A program made the translations under genes and the position numbers. A stretch of DNA of 64,000 nucleotides from Bugula neritina (lineage: Eukaryota; Bryozoa; Gymnolaemata; Cheilostomatida; Bugulidae): positions 186,001 to 250,000 of the forward strand of contig CAXIUT010000183.1 of NCBI GenBank assembly GCA_964035545.1. The letters are read 5' to 3'. The stretch's first letter is position 1. The number at the start of each line of letters is the position of its first letter. Shown here piece after piece: positions 62,120-64,000 of this stretch. The notes beneath the pieces were generated by a model that did no database searches, was not told the DNA's origin, and worked only from the letters and a program-made list of their open reading frames with translations.

Positions 62120-63053
62120 AAATACTACAACATACTGAAATACACAGTAACATATTGAAATACACTGCAACACATTGAAATATACTGCAACATACCTAAA
62201 TATACGGTAATATACTGAAATATACTGTAACACATTGAAAAATACTGCAAGATAATGAAATATACTGTGACACATTGCAATATACTGTAACATACTGAAA
62301 TATGCTCAAGCACACTGAAATACACTGCACCTCACTGAAATATACTGCAACATACTGAAATACACTGCAACATCCTACAACATACTGAAATACACTGCAA
62401 CATATTGAAAGACACTGCAAGACAATGAAATATACTGCAACATACCAAAATACATGGTAAACTACTGAAATATATTTTAACACATTGAAAAATACTGCAA
62501 CATACTGAAATATACTGTAACACACTGAAATATACTGCAACATACTGAAATACACTGCAACATATTGAAAGACACTGCAAGACAATGAAATATACTGCAG
62601 AATACTGAAATATACTGTAACACACTGAAATATACTGCAACATACTGAAATACACTGCTACATACTGAAATATACGGCAACATACTGCAACATACTGAAA
62701 TACACTGTAACATACTGAAATACACTGTAACAAACTACAACATATTGAAATACACTGCAACACATTGAAATATACTGCAACATACCTAAATATCCGGTAA
62801 TATATTGAAATATACTGTAACACATTGAAAAATACTGCAACATACTGAAATACACTGCAACCCACTGAAATACATCGCAAAAGACTACAACATACTGAAA
62901 TATACTGTAACACACTGAAATAAACTGCAACATACTGAAATACACTGAAACATACTGAAATAAACTGCAACATACCAAAATATATGGTAAACTACTGAAA
63001 TATACTGTAACACACTGAAAAATACTGCAACATACTGAAATATACTGCGACAC
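62120..63053. repeat. Higher-order unit copy 3, interrupted by the transposon
   Basis: This segment matches 59768-60701 at offset 2352, which is 2350 plus the A9 tract at 62046. The match runs to the transposon boundary, so the equivalent bases in copy 2 give the sequence of the empty target site. Confidence 0.85.
63052..63053. other. Target-site duplication, left copy (AC)
   Basis: Bases 63052-63053 and 63809-63810 are both AC and correspond to one AC at 60700-60701 in the unoccupied paralogous copy. The left flank aligns at a constant offset of 2352 up to 63053, and the right flank resumes at the base equivalent to 60700. The duplicated segment is therefore 2 bp. Because the satellite is CA-rich, a chance ambiguity of one base cannot be fully excluded. 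Confidence 0.75.
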
Positions 63054-63075
63054 CACAGGATAGTTAAGGGCAACC
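63054..63075 (+). repeat. Left terminal inverted repeat of the transposon
   Basis: The 22-bp arm begins with CACAGGATAGTTAAGGGCA. It matches the reverse complement of 63787-63808 at 21 of 22 positions, with a mismatch at position 20 (A on the left, T on the right). Similarity stops immediately inside the arm. Confidence 0.95.
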
Positions 63076-63126
63076 TTTTAGCTGCAACTGCCTTGCTGAG
63101 GTTTGCATTGTAATCATATAAGAATT

Positions 63127-63484
63127 CAGTACCAGTAAAATAAAATCTCACCTAATTGTGCTAGAGTCAAAATTTAAAAACTATATTGTAGATCTTCTTT
63201 TTCTCCAGTGTAAGTTTTTTGGAAATTTCAATTTTCATTTTTTTTGCGAAGTTATAGACAAAAAACTGCCGAATTTTGGCCAATTTGCCTGAAAAGCTGA
63301 CTTTTCAGTACCAGTAAAATATCTCAGCAGCAAAGCATGATATCTGAATAAAAATTGCACTGCTGGAATCCTGAGATATTTCTCCAGTGTAAGTTTTTTT
63401 CTTTTTTCAATAACTCTGCTAGATTGCTCATAAATTGGTGATTTATACACTGAAAATGCCATATTTTCTCATAAGAAACTAGCA
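63127..63484. repeat. Two degenerate 179-bp tandem units inside the transposon
   Basis: Two well-conserved anchor motifs recur at the same 179-bp spacing. CAGTACCAGTAAAAT occurs at 63127 and 63306, and TCTCCAGTGTAAGTTTTTT occurs at 63202 and 63381. Sequence between the anchors is only weakly similar, so the duplication is old compared with the satellite duplications around it. The right end of the second unit is estimated from the period. Confidence 0.75.
63289..63308. repeat. Perfect 8-bp hairpin at the junction of the 179-bp units
   Basis: CTGAAAAG at 63289-63296 and CTTTTCAG at 63301-63308 are perfect inverted repeats separated by the 4-base loop CTGA. The right arm overlaps the first anchor of the second 179-bp unit. 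The hairpin could be a subterminal structure or a trace of the duplication junction; its function is unknown. Confidence 0.8.
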
Positions 63485-63529
63485 GCGCGCAGCACTTCAC
63501 GCTTCACTGAGCACGTAGGGATGAGAAGA

Positions 63530-63618
63530 TATTGGCGCCTACATAATAATTACAGGCTAGCTAACTGGCAGGCTATAATGAATAGCTTGCTTTGTACTTT
63601 GTTTATGTAGCACCAATA
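63530..63618. repeat. Imperfect inverted repeat in the unique half of the transposon
   Basis: TATTGGCGCCTACATAA at 63530-63546 pairs with TTATGTAGCACCAATA at 63603-63618. TATTGG and CTACATAA are exact in both arms, the bases between them differ (CGC against TG), and the loop is about 56 bp. This may be a remnant of a nested palindromic insertion or an internal structure of the element. Confidence 0.65.
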
Positions 63619-63786
63619 ATGGAATGTTGATAGATAACGCAGCCCTAACGAAGGTTGCTGCTTATTGGTTGTAGTTTAATCTTAGGCTAAACAATTACAA
63701 GTAGGCAACACGCATGCCACCCGCAGAGCAATATTATTCAAGAACCTGAACTACATTTTGAGAGAAATTTATGATATTCTTAGTGA

Positions 63787-63808
63787 GGATGCCCTTAACT
63801 ATCCTGTG
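63787..63808 (-). repeat. Right terminal inverted repeat of the transposon
   Basis: Read on the - strand, this arm starts with the same 19 bases as the left arm and differs from it only at position 20. The outermost base is G63808, the complement of the C that opens the left arm. Confidence 0.95.
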
Positions 63809-63810
63809 AC
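63809..63810. other. Target-site duplication, right copy (AC)
   Basis: This AC immediately follows the right terminal repeat and pairs with the AC at 63052-63053. Removing the element and one AC restores the satellite sequence seen at 60691-60710. Confidence 0.75.
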
Positions 63811-64000
63811 ATTGCAATATACTGCAACATACCAAAATATATGGTAAACTACTGAAATATACTTTAACACATTGAAAAATACTGCAACATACTAAAATAT
63901 ACCGTAACACACTGCAAGATACTGCAGCATTCCGAAATACACTGTAACATACTGAAACACACTGCAACATACTGCATTATACTGACAAACACTGGAACAT
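63809..64000. repeat. Satellite array resumes after the transposon insertion
   Basis: The same decamer satellite continues to the window edge. The sequence aligns to the copy starting at 60700, which shows that the transposon split a pre-existing array. Relative to that copy, 140 bp (14 decamers) are missing. The missing piece lies between two copies of the TACC-N9-GGTA dyad module, near 60719 and 60859. The array extends beyond the window. Confidence 0.97.

Larger units (their letters stand above)
1..63053. repeat. Decamer-based satellite DNA array with higher-order mosaic structure
   Basis: The whole interval consists of degenerate 10-bp units. Nearly every unit starts with CTG or TTG, followed by AAATAYA (A-type) or CAACAYA (C-type), and the two types mostly alternate as a 20-bp dimer. 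Common variants are CTGTAACAYA, CTGCGACACA, TTGAAAAATA and CTACAACATA. The array is A-rich on the + strand, has about half as much G as C there, and is roughly one-third G+C. No unique sequence interrupts it before 63054. Larger direct duplications are listed separately; the stretches between them hold the same decamers in other arrangements. The - strand has few stop codons because the unit lacks them there, so long open frames appear in all three - frames. They have no coding meaning that I can support. A heterochromatic, centromeric or subtelomeric location is plausible but not shown. Confidence 0.98.
63054..63808. mobile_element. Non-autonomous TIR DNA transposon, 755 bp, superfamily not assigned
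   Basis: This is the only non-satellite sequence in the window. It is bounded by 22-bp terminal inverted repeats with one mismatch, starting CACAGGATAG at both ends. The flanking satellite aligns across the insertion to the unoccupied paralogous site at 60691-60710, which defines the ends and a 2-bp AC target duplication. The left half (63127-63484) contains two degenerate copies of a 179-bp unit with a small hairpin at their junction. The right half (63485-63786) is unique and carries one longer inverted repeat. No transposase or catalytic motif is visible. The longest open frame, about 75 codons on the - strand at 63235-63462, resembles nothing I recognise. The element therefore looks non-autonomous and would need a transposase encoded elsewhere. 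Ends beginning CAC occur in several cut-and-paste superfamilies, including the CACTA/Chapaev and Transib groups, but the 2-bp duplication does not let me choose among them. Confidence 0.9.

Noticed and set aside
1-63053. CRISPR array
   Set aside because: The repeats are contiguous 10-bp units with no unique spacers of constant length, and no cas genes are present.
1-63053. Telomeric repeat array
   Set aside because: The unit is 10 bp, contains CTG anchors and no G-run, and matches none of the TTAGGG-like telomere classes. Higher-order duplications are typical of satellites.
62885-63151. 88-codon - strand open frame crossing the left transposon boundary
   Set aside because: It joins transposon sequence to satellite and is only a chance read-through.
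63289-63308. Rho-independent terminator
   Set aside because: The hairpin lies in a gene-less eukaryotic-type transposon, has an A/T-rich stem and no following T run, so a transcription terminator is not supported.
63235-63462. 75-codon - strand open frame within the transposon
   Set aside because: It spans the degenerate 179-bp repeats and hairpin, has no recognisable motif, and is of a length expected by chance.
63054-63808. Retroelement or Helitron
   Set aside because: Matching terminal inverted repeats and a 2-bp target duplication are seen, with no poly-A tail, long terminal repeats or Helitron-type end hairpin.
63734-63970. 78-codon - strand open frame crossing the right transposon boundary
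   Set aside because: It is a chance read-through between satellite and transposon end, with no domain.

Overview
The window is almost entirely one eukaryotic-type satellite array with a single insertion near its right end. No protein-coding gene, rRNA, tRNA or CRISPR array is supported. The organism cannot be named from the sequence. A 63-kb simple-sequence satellite and a gene-less terminal-inverted-repeat transposon point to a eukaryotic nuclear genome, probably heterochromatin. That assignment is inference.

Bases 1-63053 and 63809-64000 are built from degenerate 10-bp units, mostly CTGAAATAYA and CTGCAACAYA on the + strand and roughly alternating as a 20-bp dimer. The + strand is rich in A, has about twice as much C as G, and the array is roughly one-third G+C. 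On top of the decamer lies a mosaic of direct duplications. The main ones are about 2.9 kb (1-4170), 3.85/3.77 kb (5627-13254), 0.95 kb (15170-16896), 3.59 kb (17347-24534), 7.82 kb (23139-38782), 4.5/4.8 kb (40136-49440) and 2.34/2.35 kb (56443-63053). Long-range copies also exist: 38783-40870 resembles 12539-14826, 49578-50530 resembles 14226-15178, and 50581-52990 resembles 16360-18769. Smaller nested duplications (260, 272 and 700 bp) sit inside these blocks.

The 10-bp register is kept with striking strictness. Every duplication length I measured equals a multiple of 10 plus the sum of a few local register shifts that can be located: an A9 tract (+2), a GCGG-A7 variant (+1), and two kinds of 2-base loss. 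Two dyad-symmetric landmarks recur through the array: a 17-bp TACC-N9-GGTA motif, and CGGTA-ATA-TACCG followed by the A tract.

Bases 63054-63808 are a 755-bp non-autonomous DNA transposon. It has 22-bp terminal inverted repeats with one mismatch and begins CACAGGATAG. Comparison with the unoccupied paralogous site at 60691-60710 shows a 2-bp AC target duplication. It encodes no recognisable transposase. It carries a degenerate 179-bp internal tandem repeat and two internal hairpins.

Long open frames on the - strand, up to 549 codons, are products of the decamer composition and are not annotated as genes.
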